Notes: generated by a model from the letters alone, not told the origin. A stretch of 64,000 nucleotides of DNA from Sphingobium yanoikuyae (GCF_034424525.1 NZ_CP139979.1:434001-498000), one strand, 5' to 3'. Shown: positions 29,801 through 37,000, counted from the first letter of the stretch. Program-made: numbers and translations.

Positions 29801-31403
29801 CAGCCTGTCCAACAGCATCGTGGGTGGTGCCGGGAACGACATCATCAATGGTGGCACCGGCGCGGACAGCATGACCGGCGGGTTGGGTGACGATATCTAC
29901 ATCCTCGACAATAGCGGCGACGTGGTGATCGAACTGGCCGGGGAGGGTGTCGACGAAGTGCGTACCGCGCTGGCCAGCTACACGCTGGGCAACAATGTCG
30001 AGAATCTGACCGGGACGGCAACCGGCGGCCAGACGCTGACGGGCAATGCGCTGAACAATGTGATTACCGGCGGCACCGGCGCCGACACGATGACCGGTGG
30101 CCTGGGCGACGACGTCTATTATGTCGACAACAGTGCCGACAAGGTGGTCGAGAGCGGCAGCCAGGGCTATGACAAGATCTACAGTTCGGTCAGCTACAGC
30201 CTGAACGGTCGTACCGTGGAGGAACTGAGCCTTACCGGCACGGCGGATATCAATGCGACCGGCAATACGCTGAACAATGTGCTGATCGGCAATAACGGCG
30301 CCAACGTCCTCAATGGCGGAACCGGTGCCGACAGCATGGCGGGCGGTCGCGGCAACGACATCTATTATGTCGACGACGCAGGCGATGTCGTCACGGAACT
30401 GACCGCGCAGGGCGTGGACGAGGTGCGTACCACGCTGGCCAGCTATGCGCTGGGCAGCAACGTCGAAAATCTCGTCGGCACATCCTCTGCGGGACAGACG
30501 CTGACCGGCAACAGCCAGGCCAATGCGATCACCGGTTCGACCGGCAACGACATCATCGATGGCGGCGCCGGAGCCGACACGATGAGCGGCGGCGCGGGCG
30601 ACGACATCTATTATGTCGACCATGCGAGCGACAAGGTGGTCGAGAGCAACGGCCAGGGCAACGACGCCATCTTCAGCTCGGTGAGCTACACGCTGGCCGG
30701 TCGCTATGTCGAACAGCTGACCCTGACCGGCAGCGCCAACATTGATGCGACGGGCAATTCCCAGGCGAACAGCCTGGTCGGCAACAGCGGCAACAATGTG
30801 CTGGATGGCGGCGCAGGCATCGACACGATGGCGGGTGGACTGGGCGACGACATCTATTATGTCGACAATGCCGCGGATCAGGTGATCGAGAGCAATGGGC
30901 AGGGGAACGACACCATCTTCAGCTCGGTCAGCTACACGCTGGCCGGCCGCTATGTCGAGCAACTGAACCTGACCGGCAGCGCCAACATCAATGCGACGGG
31001 CAATTCGCAGGCGAACAGCCTGGTCGGCAACAGCGGCAACAATGTGCTGGATGGCGGCAGCGGCACCGATACGCTGACCGGCGGTGCCGGCCAGGATCAG
31101 TTCCGCTTCTCGACCGGGCTGGGCAGCAGCAATGTCGATACGATCACCGACTTCAACGTGGTCGATGACCGGATTTCGTTGTCTTCGTCGATCTTCTCCG
31201 CGGCGGGGGCGGCCGGCACGCTCAACGCCAACGCCTTTGTCGTCGGCTCGGCGGCGGCCGATGCCAGCGACCGTATCATCTATGACAGTGCCAGTGGCAC
31301 GCTCTTCTATGATGCGGACGGCAGCGGTGCGGGGGCTGCGATCGCCTTTGCCCATATCGGCAGCGGACTGGCCCTGACCAATAGCGATTTCGTGATCGCC
31401 TGA
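23838..31403 (+). CDS. Giant RTX calcium-binding exoprotein
   Basis: A 2521-residue protein built almost wholly of glycine/aspartate nonapeptides (GGxGNDTUYG), starting within 20 residues of the N-terminus, with no Sec signal and no enzymatic domain that I recognise. Three blocks of 368 residues near the middle are almost identical. Each carries an RTX roll, a non-RTX cap (VITDFNRSQGDKLLLNFAS ... YYDGAPLPG) and a return to RTX. The last 700 residues hold repeats of YYVDNAADKVVESNGQGND-type modules, shared with the protease next door. The end (VDTITDFNVVDDRISL ... SDFVIA) matches the protease C-terminus. It is therefore probable cargo of the adjacent type I system, perhaps a surface or matrix adhesin. 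The ATG follows CTGGAGG. Confidence 0.93.
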   Translation: MADFTGDVNSNIITGTANADTISGGGGDDSLYGLGGNDTINGDSGDDLIDGGDGNDSLYGGDGNDEIITGSGNDLVVGGDGADFIDVGSWLNTLDRIDGSTDLSGGIDVLSIYGVYSSYVVFDADTVRNVERFSIGTGQVRLTLHAQTNVTWIDAAGQLQTDFLYLNGAAATNNMTITGGAGADIITGGSGNDIIIGGAGQDILVGGAGDDQIIGGLDGDTLTGGAGNDIFTLTYNTPRSDSSPSTIDVILDFEGAGIAGGDRIDLPSYAYGRGIAFNAAPINFTFVIGGGASGVQLPAELVGDGFADVSWKYDATNNRVELWVDVDDNGQFSELDIYTYINGINTLTQEDFTDTFPVWRGTTGNDTLLASAGNIIAYGLGGNDNMRGGDGADTMSGGDGADVMRGGNDNDTLYGDAGNDTIYGDAGNDTIYGGAGDDTLIGGAGSDNIYGEDGNDIMTAGSAGSYMTGGAGNDQMTGSGVNDTLYGEAGNDTINAGAGDDYVLGQDGDDILDGGAGNDNMGGGTGNDTVNGGDGNDSINGEGGINILNGGAGDDQVYVGYEANSRDTATGGTGADTFRLGYIYAGYGSLSAPHVITDFNRSQGDKLLLNFASASGTHNSNGTPLVFRGELSSALYYDGAPLPGTDLGTGFTQVWWSRIGTGSTAKTVLIIDSDRDLTLTSADYVVELAAGTIADVQLSDFTGNPFRAYAGTAGADSYHGDADNNLIYGLLGNDSLWGDAGNDTISGGAGIDTLYGEDGADTISGDDGNDTIYGGNDNDTLYGNAGNDTIYGDAGNDTIYGGAGDDTLIGGAGSDNIYGEDGNDIMTAGSAGSYMTGGAGNDQMTGSGVNDTLYGEAGNDTINAGAGDDYVLGQDGDDILDGGAGNDNMGGGTGNDTVNGGDGNDSINGEGGINILNGGAGDDQVYVGYEANSRDTATGGTGADTFRLGYIYAGYGSLSAPHVITDFNRSQGDKLLLNFASASGTHNSNGTPLVFRGELSSALYYDGAPLPGTDLGTGFTQVWWSRIGTGSTAKTVLIIDSDRDLTLTSADYVVELAAGTIADVQLSDFTGNPFRAYAGTAGADSYHGDADNNLIYGLLGNDSLWGDAGNDTISGGAGIDTLYGEDGADTISGDDGNDTIYGGNDNDTLYGNAGNDTIYGDAGNDTIYGGAGDDTLIGGAGSDNIYGEDGNDIMTAGSAGSYMTGGAGNDQMTGSGVNDTLYGEAGNDTINAGAGDDYVLGQDGDDILDGGAGNDNMGGGTGNDTVNGGDGNDSINGEGGINILNGGAGDDQVYVGYEANSRDTATGGTGVDTFRLGYIYAGYGSLSAPHVITDFNRSQGDKLLLNFASASGTHNSNGTPLVFRGELSSALYYDGAPLPGTDLGTGFTQVWWSRIGTGSTAKTVLIVDSDRDLTLTSADYVVELAAGTIADVQLSDFTGNPFLRIVGTPQDNEFIDTDAGNIYYGVGGNDIISGNGGNDQLFGGDGNDVISGGQGNDALYGGDGDDDLTGGAGTDTLYGEAGNDIVHGGDDADQIWGGAGNDQLYGEFGADTIYGEDGNDIIYAGADNDYVNAGSGDDMVDGGDGNDQLYGDLGQDVMTGGAGDDYMHGGEANDVLEGGEGNDTLDGGNGFDIASYANGNSAISIDLSAASNVYALGGNMGSDTLVSIEGIIGTAYNDVLTGTDGDNVFEGGAGNDVMTARGGVDTLSYAGATAGITISLALATAQNTGGAGTDTISGFENATGSAFNDQITGSAVNNLLLGGAGNDTILAGDGEDIVRGGDGVDNLQGQDGDDQIYGDAGNDSLSGGLGLDLLYGGEGNDSIKGDAGNDRLYGEAGDDVLDGGDGDDLLMGGEGSDTASYAAATAAVTVNLALTGEQNTGSAGTDTLSSIENLTGSAYDDMLTGDAAANTLTGGAGNDVLDGGAGADRMVGGQGDDIYLVDNAGDVVVESSGQGNDMVRTTFATYTLGSNVENLVGLAATGQQLTGNSLSNSIVGGAGNDIINGGTGADSMTGGLGDDIYILDNSGDVVIELAGEGVDEVRTALASYTLGNNVENLTGTATGGQTLTGNALNNVITGGTGADTMTGGLGDDVYYVDNSADKVVESGSQGYDKIYSSVSYSLNGRTVEELSLTGTADINATGNTLNNVLIGNNGANVLNGGTGADSMAGGRGNDIYYVDDAGDVVTELTAQGVDEVRTTLASYALGSNVENLVGTSSAGQTLTGNSQANAITGSTGNDIIDGGAGADTMSGGAGDDIYYVDHASDKVVESNGQGNDAIFSSVSYTLAGRYVEQLTLTGSANIDATGNSQANSLVGNSGNNVLDGGAGIDTMAGGLGDDIYYVDNAADQVIESNGQGNDTIFSSVSYTLAGRYVEQLNLTGSANINATGNSQANSLVGNSGNNVLDGGSGTDTLTGGAGQDQFRFSTGLGSSNVDTITDFNVVDDRISLSSSIFSAAGAAGTLNANAFVVGSAAADASDRIIYDSASGTLFYDADGSGAGAAIAFAHIGSGLALTNSDFVIA
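25057..28163 (+). repeat. 1104-bp near-perfect tandem repeat, about 2.8 copies
   Basis: Corresponding points recur exactly 1104 bases apart (for example 25282, 26386, 27490), keeping frame (368 codons). Copies differ at only a few scattered bases, such as GGGGCGGATACG versus GGGGTGGATACG and ATCATCGAC versus ATCGTCGAC in the third copy. This indicates recent duplication or ongoing homogenisation within the RTX gene, and a place where assembly could collapse. Confidence 0.93.
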
Positions 31404-31448
31404 CCCGCATGGGGGAGAGGCGGGGCCGCGCCCTTCGCGGTCCCGTTC

Positions 31449-31489
31449 CAGTCACGCCCGGTATGCCCCAGGCATGCCGGGCGTGACTG
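31449..31489 (+). terminator. Long hairpin after the RTX gene
   Basis: A 19-base arm beginning CAGTCACGCCCGG (31449-31467) pairs with 31471-31489 with 18 of 19 matches around a three-base loop. It is 46 bases after the RTX stop. It lacks a T tract, so it may be a REP-type or stabilising hairpin as well as a terminator. Confidence 0.6.
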
Positions 31490-31538
31490 CGTCTGGCCTG
31501 CCTGATTTTCGGCCTTGGCGGCCATCTCGAAATCGATT

Positions 31539-31574
31539 GACTACATCCGTAATCGATGCGACTACATGTGTAGT
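31539..31574 (+). promoter_or_regulatory. BlaI/CopY-type operators
   Basis: A dyad ACTACATGTGTAGT (31561-31574) and a looser copy GACTACATCCGTAATC (31539-31554) lie 22 bases apart, immediately before the BlaI-like gene. TACA...TGTA symmetry is the classic BlaI/MecI/CopY operator, so autoregulation is likely. Confidence 0.65.
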
Positions 31575-31605
31575 TGGAGAGTCGGAACAGGGTCGGGGTC
31601 AGGCA

Positions 31606-31974
31606 GTGAGCGAGAAGATCAGCGAAGCGGAACTGGTGGTGATGGAAGCGCTGTGGGAACAGGCGCCGGCAACCGCCAATGATGTCGCCGATCGCGTCAC
31701 CGCCGAACGCGACTGGAGCCTGCAGACGGTCAAGACCTTGCTGTCGCGGCTGATGGCCAAGGAGGTGATCGCCGCCGACCAGGATGGCCGCCGCTTCCTC
31801 TATCGCCCGCTGGTGGCGCGCGAGGATTATGTGGCGAGCGAGTCCGGCCGGCTGGTCAATCGCCTGTTCGGCGGTCGCATCTCTCCCCTGGTCGCCCAGC
31901 TGGCGAGCCAGGACCAGTTGAGCGCGGATGATATCGCGGAGCTTGAGGAAATCCTGAAGGGGTTGAAATCATGA
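31606..31974 (+). CDS. BlaI/MecI/CopY family repressor
   Basis: A 122-residue winged-helix repressor: ISEAELVVMEALWEQAPATANDVADRV, then WSLQTVKTLLSRLMAKEVIAADQDGRRFLYRPLV, the DNA-binding helix and wing, followed by a short dimerisation helix. The family is inactivated by cleavage through a membrane M56 protease, and such a gene follows with a four-base overlap (ATGA). The start is a GTG at 31606, because the conserved domain begins at once after it. The target boxes appear just upstream. No beta-lactamase gene is nearby, so the regulon is probably something other than classical resistance. Confidence 0.9.
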   Translation: MSEKISEAELVVMEALWEQAPATANDVADRVTAERDWSLQTVKTLLSRLMAKEVIAADQDGRRFLYRPLVAREDYVASESGRLVNRLFGGRISPLVAQLASQDQLSADDIAELEEILKGLKS

Positions 31975-33569
31975 GCGTCTGGATGGCCGAAACGCTGATC
32001 GCCACGACCCTGCTGATGGCGATGGTGATGATGTTGCGACGCCCGGTGGCGCGCTGGCTGGGGGCGGGCGCGGCCTATTGGCTGTGGTTGCTGCCGCTGG
32101 CCCGGATGCTGTTGCCAACGCTTCCGCGCGAGGTTGCCGCGCCTTCGCCGCTGCATAATGTCGTGGACCAGGCGGGCCTGCCGGCGCTGCTGGAGATTGC
32201 GCCATCGCCCGCGACACAGGCCGCAGCGACGAGCATCCCCTGGCTGGAAATGGCGATCGGCCTGTGGGCGCTGGGCGTCGTTCTGTTCCTGGTCGTGCAG
32301 GCGATCGGCTATGCCCGGTTTCGCCGAGACATATTGGCCGGATCGACGCCGCTGGGCGAGGAAGGGCGCATCCGCCTGATCACCAGTCCGCAGGCATCGG
32401 GACCGCTCGCCTTCGGTATTTTCCGGCCCTACATCGTCCTGCCGGCCGATTTCGGGCTGCGCTATGACGCGCAGGAACAGGATATGGCGATCGCCCATGA
32501 ACGCGCCCATCATGAGCGCGGCGATCTGGCTGCCAACATGGTCGCGCTGCTGCTGCTGGCGCTGCACTGGTGCAATCCGGTCGCCTGGATCGCCTATCGC
32601 GCCTATCGCGCCGATCAGGAAACCGCCTGCGACGCGCGCGTCCTCTCGCTCTACGGCCAGGATCAGGCCCATGCCTATGGCCGCGCCATATTGAAGGCCG
32701 CCGGTGGTCGCCAATTTGCCGGCGCCTGCCATCTCACCCGCATCACCACGCTCAAGGGGAGGCTGAAAATGCTTTCGAGCCATGAAACATCATTGAAGCG
32801 CATCAGTTGGGGCATGGCCGCCGTCGCCATGGTCGTTGCCACGGGCCTGGCCCTCACCGCATCGGGCAGCCGCGCCGCGCAGCAGATGGCGGCGATCACC
32901 GACAAGGTCGATCAGGCCGATTTCGCCAGGCTGACCAACCTGGTGTCGCAGCCCGTCTCGGCGCGGGAGGCCCTGCCGCAGGCCGCGCCGGTTCCCGCCG
33001 CCGCGCCCATGCCGGCGGCAGCGCCTGCGCCGGTCGCCCATGCCGATCGCGTGCCGCCTGCAGCGCCCGTGCCGCCGGTTCCGGCCGCCGACATCATGCC
33101 CCCGGTTCCGCCGGTCCCGCCCGTGCCGCCGGTGACGGTGCGCAGCGAGCCGGGGCGGGTGATCGTCACCCATGCCAATGGCCGGGTCGAAACCCATCGC
33201 ATCCCGACCGAGGCGGAGATTGCCCGCATGGTGCCGGTGGTCGACGTGCGCGAAGGCTGCGAGGGCGACAAGGTCACCAGCCATCGCGAATTTGTCGATG
33301 CCAATGGCCGCCGCAATATCCGGGTGCGCATCTGCGAGCGGGCGATCGAGGCGCAGGCCCGCAAGGCGGAGCGGATCGCCATGCTGAACGCCCGCGATGC
33401 CGAGCGCATGTCCCGCAATGCCGAACGGGCGGGGCGCAATGCCGCGCGCGCCGGGCTGACCGCCGCCCGTGCCCAGATCGCCGCCAGCCGCATGCCGGAA
33501 AGCGACCGGGCCGAGGCACTGCGCGACATCGACCAGGAACTGGCCGACCTCGATCGCAATCCGGACTGA
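31971..33569 (+). CDS. M56/BlaR1-like membrane metalloprotease
   Basis: A 532-residue sensor-protease partner of the BlaI-like repressor. Membrane helices occupy roughly residues 5-22, 36-50 and 92-112, and the zinc motif HERAH is at 176-180, followed by a further helix (NMVALLLLALHWCNPVAW). Another membrane segment lies at about 280-300. Instead of the penicillin-binding sensor of BlaR1, the periplasmic part is a Pro/Ala/Val-rich stretch with PPVPPVPPVPPV, then about 100 residues with VVDVREGCEGDKVTSHREFVDANGR. A coiled, alternating Arg/Ala helix (AERMSRNAERAGRNAARAG) ends it. The signal sensed is unknown. Its stop is six bases from that of hemW on the other strand. Confidence 0.88.
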   Translation: MSVWMAETLIATTLLMAMVMMLRRPVARWLGAGAAYWLWLLPLARMLLPTLPREVAAPSPLHNVVDQAGLPALLEIAPSPATQAAATSIPWLEMAIGLWALGVVLFLVVQAIGYARFRRDILAGSTPLGEEGRIRLITSPQASGPLAFGIFRPYIVLPADFGLRYDAQEQDMAIAHERAHHERGDLAANMVALLLLALHWCNPVAWIAYRAYRADQETACDARVLSLYGQDQAHAYGRAILKAAGGRQFAGACHLTRITTLKGRLKMLSSHETSLKRISWGMAAVAMVVATGLALTASGSRAAQQMAAITDKVDQADFARLTNLVSQPVSAREALPQAAPVPAAAPMPAAAPAPVAHADRVPPAAPVPPVPAADIMPPVPPVPPVPPVTVRSEPGRVIVTHANGRVETHRIPTEAEIARMVPVVDVREGCEGDKVTSHREFVDANGRRNIRVRICERAIEAQARKAERIAMLNARDAERMSRNAERAGRNAARAGLTAARAQIAASRMPESDRAEALRDIDQELADLDRNPD

Positions 33570-33575
33570 GGCTTT

Positions 33576-34751
33576 TTAGACCGCCACCACTTCGGGCAGG
33601 ATGGCGTCCAGCAGCAACATGCCCGCCGGGCTGACCTGAAGCCGGTTGCCGGTTCGCCAGACCAGCCCCAGATCATTCATCCGGTCGATCGCCCGATCAT
33701 CCACCAGCGCGCCGATCGGCAGGCCCGACAGGCCGGCGATCCGGGCCAGATCGACCCCTTCGCCCAGACGCAATCCCATCAGCAGCGCCTCGCGCGCCTT
33801 GTCCTCGGCCTGCAGCGGCACTTCCTGTTGCAGGCCGTTGCCGTTGCGATCGACCGCGCCCATCCAGTTTTCCGGCTTCTTGTGGCGCAATGTCGCCATG
33901 CCACCGCGGCGGCCATGGGCGCCGGGACCAATGCCGACATAGTCGCCATAGCGCCAGTAGATGAGGTTATGGCGGCTTTCCTGCCCCGGCCGGGCATGGT
34001 TGCTGATCTCGTAGGAAGGGATGCCGGCCTGCGCCGTCATCGCCTGGGTCAGCTCATAAAGGGTGGCGCCATGATCCGGGTCGACCGGTGTCAGCTTGCC
34101 CTGCGCGGCGAGCGTGGCGAAGCGCGTGCCCGGCTCGATCGTTAACTGATAGAGCGACAGATGGCCGGTGCCGAAGGAGAGGGCGCGTGCCAGCTCCGCT
34201 TCCCAGTCCGATTCGCTCTGGCCGGGGCGCGCGTAGATGAGATCGAAGCTCACCCGGTCAAAAATGCGACGAGCCGTGTCGAGTGCGCCCAGCCCCTCAT
34301 CGACGTCATGGGCACGCCCCAGGAAGGCCAGGGCGTCATTGTCGAGCGCCTGCAGGCCGAGCGACACGCGGTTGATCCCGGCGGCCGCCAGATCGCCGAA
34401 ACGCGCGGCTTCCACCGAGTTCGGGTTGGCCTCAAGCGTGATCTCTATGTCGTTGGAAAAGCCCCAATGTCTTTCCGCCGCCTCGATCAGGGAAGCGGCG
34501 ATGCGGGGCGGCATCAGCGACGGCGTGCCACCGCCAAAGAAGATCGAACGGAGCGGTCGCCGGCCGGTTTTTTCCGCCTCATGGGCAAGGTCGGCGAGCA
34601 GCGCAGCCTGCCACGCATCGGCGTCGATCCGGTCGCGCACATGACTGTTAAAATCGCAGTAAGGACACTTCGAAACACAAAATGGCCAATGAACATATAG
34701 GCCAAGAGCCTCGGTGAAAGCCGGTGGGGCGAGAAGGACTTCGGGTGACAT
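33576..34751 (-). CDS. hemW: Radical SAM heme chaperone HemW
   Basis: A 391-residue radical SAM protein with the cluster motif CVSKCPYC (Cys 25, 29, 32) in YVHWPFCVSKCPYCDFNSHVR, then SIFFGGGTPSLM and EANPNS. The C-terminal HemW domain includes NHARPGQESRHNLIYWRYGDYVGIGPGAHG. The extra Phe after the third Cys (CDF) distinguishes HemW from coproporphyrinogen oxidase HemN. HemW delivers heme to respiratory proteins. In many alphaproteobacteria it follows rph and rdgB; here three genes separate it from rdgB. Its ATG (34749-34751) overlaps the ATG of the divergent CAP gene within one CATG. A later start is possible, since the conserved region begins near residue 17. Confidence 0.95.
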   Translation of the reverse strand: MSPEVLLAPPAFTEALGLYVHWPFCVSKCPYCDFNSHVRDRIDADAWQAALLADLAHEAEKTGRRPLRSIFFGGGTPSLMPPRIAASLIEAAERHWGFSNDIEITLEANPNSVEAARFGDLAAAGINRVSLGLQALDNDALAFLGRAHDVDEGLGALDTARRIFDRVSFDLIYARPGQSESDWEAELARALSFGTGHLSLYQLTIEPGTRFATLAAQGKLTPVDPDHGATLYELTQAMTAQAGIPSYEISNHARPGQESRHNLIYWRYGDYVGIGPGAHGRRGGMATLRHKKPENWMGAVDRNGNGLQQEVPLQAEDKAREALLMGLRLGEGVDLARIAGLSGLPIGALVDDRAIDRMNDLGLVWRTGNRLQVSPAGMLLLDAILPEVVAV

Positions 34752-35379
34752 GAGTGGACATATCTTTAGACGCGTTCAGCGCGGCCCGCTAGCGGCTGCA
34801 CTGATGCTTTTCGGCGGGATGATCGCAGGGGCGGTCGCACCGGCATCGGCTTCGGTCAATCGCGACGTGTGGAATTATTATAATATCCAGCCGGCGCCGC
34901 GTTCCGACGCGATGCTGCGCCAGGTGGTGATGGACGTGCATAATCGCGAGCGCCAGTCGCTGGGCGTGCCCGCGCTGGCCTGGGACGATCGCCTGGCCGC
35001 CGATGCGGCCGGCTATGCGCGCCAGATGGTGCATACCAACCAGTTTCGCCATTCGCACGGCGGTGAGCGCGACGAGGAAATCGGCGAAAATCTGTGGATG
35101 GGGACGCACCGGGCCTATGGCTATACCGCCATGCTCGACGCCTTCATGGACGAACGCCGTGCCTTCGTGTTCAAGGCCCGCTTCCCCGACGTCAGCACGA
35201 CCGGCAATTGGGAAGATGTCGGCCACTATACCCAGATGATCTGGCGCGGCACCCGTCGGGTCGGCTGCGCGCTGGGCGAGGGCGCCCAATATGATTATCT
35301 GGTCTGCCGCTATTATCCGGCCGGCAATGTCTATGGCATGAGCCCGTTCGACCGCGACTTTGGCGGCTGGCAGGGCTGA
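34750..35379 (+). CDS. CAP (SCP/PR1) domain secreted protein 1
   Basis: A 209-residue exported protein with a signal peptide (about residues 12-34, PLAAALMLFGGMIAGAVAPASAS). The CAP domain has the characteristic blocks VVMDVHNRERQSLGVPALAWDDRLAADAAGYA, GENLWMG, DVGHYTQMIWRGTRRVGCALG and YLVCRYYPAGNVYG. The His and Glu residues that line the CAP cavity are present. Function of bacterial CAP proteins is mostly unknown. It is paralogous to the gene at 36361-36981. The start at 34750 is chosen because it places the signal peptide at the N-terminus, although it overlaps the hemW start. Confidence 0.9.
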   Translation: MSGHIFRRVQRGPLAAALMLFGGMIAGAVAPASASVNRDVWNYYNIQPAPRSDAMLRQVVMDVHNRERQSLGVPALAWDDRLAADAAGYARQMVHTNQFRHSHGGERDEEIGENLWMGTHRAYGYTAMLDAFMDERRAFVFKARFPDVSTTGNWEDVGHYTQMIWRGTRRVGCALGEGAQYDYLVCRYYPAGNVYGMSPFDRDFGGWQG

Positions 35380-35458
35380 AGACCTTATCCCAGGCGGATC
35401 ATTTTTCCTCTCTGTCGATTATGCCTTGAAGCGCAGTCGGCAAAAGGGGGGAGGAAAA

Positions 35459-36226
35459 ATGCAGCCCGTTTCAAGAACAAGGCCATGGGCCTGCATCAGC
35501 ATGACGATCGCGCTGCTGGCTCTGGCCGCGTGCGGTTCACCGTCCCCAACGCCCGACAATCAGGGGGCTGCGCCCGCCGCGCCCGAAAATTCCTCCGCCA
35601 ACGCTGCCCAGCCGGACAAGGCACCGGCCCCCCGATCCACCCAGGCCGACATGTCGCCCCTGTCCTGCACTGCCGAGATCGGCGCGGCTGCGGCCGAGCG
35701 CCGCGTCAAGCTGTGCATCAGCGTGTCGCCCGCCACCCATCCGCCCTGCAATGCCGCCAATAGCTGTGCGATGATCGAGGACGAGATCGCGCGCAGTTGC
35801 GCCCTGTTCGACGGCCAGGGCGAGCCGATGGCGGGATGCACGCCCGAACCCAGGAGCATGGCGGCTGCGGCGGCCGTGGTGCAGCGTTATTATGCGGCGA
35901 TCAACGCGCGCGACTATGGCACCGCCTGGAGCCAGTGGGGCGAGAATGGGCCGGCAGGGCAGACGATGGAAAAATTCCAAGCCGGCTTTGCCGCCACCCG
36001 TGCGACGCATGTGACCATCGGCCGGATGACGCCGGGCGATGCGGGCGCGGGCTCCGTCTACCAGCCGGTGCCGGTGACGATCGACGCGGAACTAGCGGAT
36101 GGCACGCGCCAGCATTTTGCCGGCACCTATGTTGTGCGGCGCGTCAATGATGTCGACGGGGCATCGGCCGCGCAGCGGCGCTGGCATATCGATTCGGCGA
36201 AGCTGCGACCCGTTTCGTCGGAGTGA
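35459..36226 (+). CDS. Lipoprotein of unknown function with NTF2-like C-terminal half
   Basis: A 255-residue lipoprotein: the signal ends in the lipobox LALAAC, followed by a low-complexity Pro/Ala/Asn linker to about residue 65. A Cys-rich part (LCISVSPATHPPCNAANSCAMIEDEIARSCALF) comes next, then a region VVQRYYAAINARDYGTAWSQWGENG that reads like an NTF2-like or SnoaL-like alpha-beta fold. The ATG has a very strong GGGGGGAGG site. It lies between the two CAP genes on the same strand, so the three may form a cassette. I recognise no specific function. Confidence 0.75.
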   Translation: MQPVSRTRPWACISMTIALLALAACGSPSPTPDNQGAAPAAPENSSANAAQPDKAPAPRSTQADMSPLSCTAEIGAAAAERRVKLCISVSPATHPPCNAANSCAMIEDEIARSCALFDGQGEPMAGCTPEPRSMAAAAAVVQRYYAAINARDYGTAWSQWGENGPAGQTMEKFQAGFAATRATHVTIGRMTPGDAGAGSVYQPVPVTIDAELADGTRQHFAGTYVVRRVNDVDGASAAQRRWHIDSAKLRPVSSE

Positions 36227-36231
36227 CGTGG

Positions 36232-36247
36232 ACAGGCGATCGCCTGT
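36232..36247. promoter_or_regulatory. 16-bp perfect palindrome
   Basis: ACAGGCGATCGCCTGT is self-complementary and lies five bases after the lipoprotein stop, in the 134-base gap before the second CAP gene. It contains the GGCGATCGCC core. It may be a hairpin or an operator; nothing else supports a role. Confidence 0.35.
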
Positions 36248-36360
36248 GCCGGACCATTCATCCCTGCTTCACACGATCGGGCGTTTAGCCGCAGCATCGC
36301 GTTCCGAACCGGCCGGGCCGGGGGAGAGGCACGGGTTATCGGGTCGAAAGAACAAAGACG

Positions 36361-36981
36361 ATGCGCGGGTGGAAATGGGGGCTGGCCGTTGCGACGGCCG
36401 CCATGATGCTGGGGATTTTCGGTGGCAAGGGAGAGGCCGCGCCGGCGCGGCGTGCGCCCAGCCCGGCCGAACAATATGGCATGGAAGAGGCCGATCGCGA
36501 CGATGGGCTGCTGCAGGACGTGGTCCTGGGCACGCATAATGACGAACGCAGCCGCTGGGGCCTGACCCCGCTTGCCTGGGACCGGACGTTGGCGGCGGAT
36601 GCGGCGCGCTATGCGCGGCAGATGGCGCGGACCAACATCTTTGCCCACAGCTCGCGCGCGACCCGCGCGGTGCCGAGCGGCGAAAATCTGTGGATGGGGA
36701 GCCGGGGCCTCTATGATTATGAGGTGATGGTCGGCGCCTTCCTCAATGAACGGCGCTATTTCCGTCGGGCGGGCAAGATGCCCAATTTCAGCACCACCGG
36801 CCGCTGGCAGGATGTCGCCCATTATACCCAGATCATCTGGCGCGGCACCCGGTCGGTTGGCTGCGCGCTGGCCGAGGGCCGCAGCTTCGACTATCTCGTC
36901 TGCCGCTATTATCCCGCCGGCAACATGTTCGGCATGGGGCCGCTGGATGCGGCGCCGGTGCTGGCGGGCGGCGAGGAATAG
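36361..36981 (+). CDS. CAP (SCP/PR1) domain secreted protein 2
   Basis: A 206-residue exported CAP protein paralogous to the one at 34750-35379. It has a signal peptide (GLAVATAAMMLGIFGGKGEAA) and the blocks VVLGTHNDERSRWGLTPLAWDRTLAADAARYARQMARTN, GENLWMG, DVAHYTQIIWRGTRSVGCALAEG and YLVCRYYPAGNMFGMGPLD. The two copies are alike through the whole domain but differ in the N-terminal linker and tail, so they are an older duplication. It is convergent with rdgB. Confidence 0.9.
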   Translation: MRGWKWGLAVATAAMMLGIFGGKGEAAPARRAPSPAEQYGMEEADRDDGLLQDVVLGTHNDERSRWGLTPLAWDRTLAADAARYARQMARTNIFAHSSRATRAVPSGENLWMGSRGLYDYEVMVGAFLNERRYFRRAGKMPNFSTTGRWQDVAHYTQIIWRGTRSVGCALAEGRSFDYLVCRYYPAGNMFGMGPLDAAPVLAGGEE

Positions 36982-37000
36982 GGGCGGCCGGGACCGCCCC
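36981..37000. terminator. Bidirectional hairpin between CAP gene and rdgB
   Basis: GGGGCGG (36981-36987) pairs with CCGCCCC (36994-37000), starting at the last base of the CAP stop codon and ending 11 bases before the rdgB stop. No T tract on either side. Confidence 0.5.

Noticed and set aside
23562..31355. A 2597-codon open frame antisense to the RTX gene
   Set aside because: The repetitive GGCGGCAACGAC-type codons leave few stops in the mirrored frame. The translation is Ala/Ile/Val/Asp repeats mirroring the RTX period, so it is a shadow of the sense gene. Sense RTX motifs, ribosome site and secretion signal are clear.
36232..36247. Palindrome as an origin or phage attachment site
   Set aside because: Only 16 bases, no tRNA or integrase nearby. 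Listed only as a palindrome.
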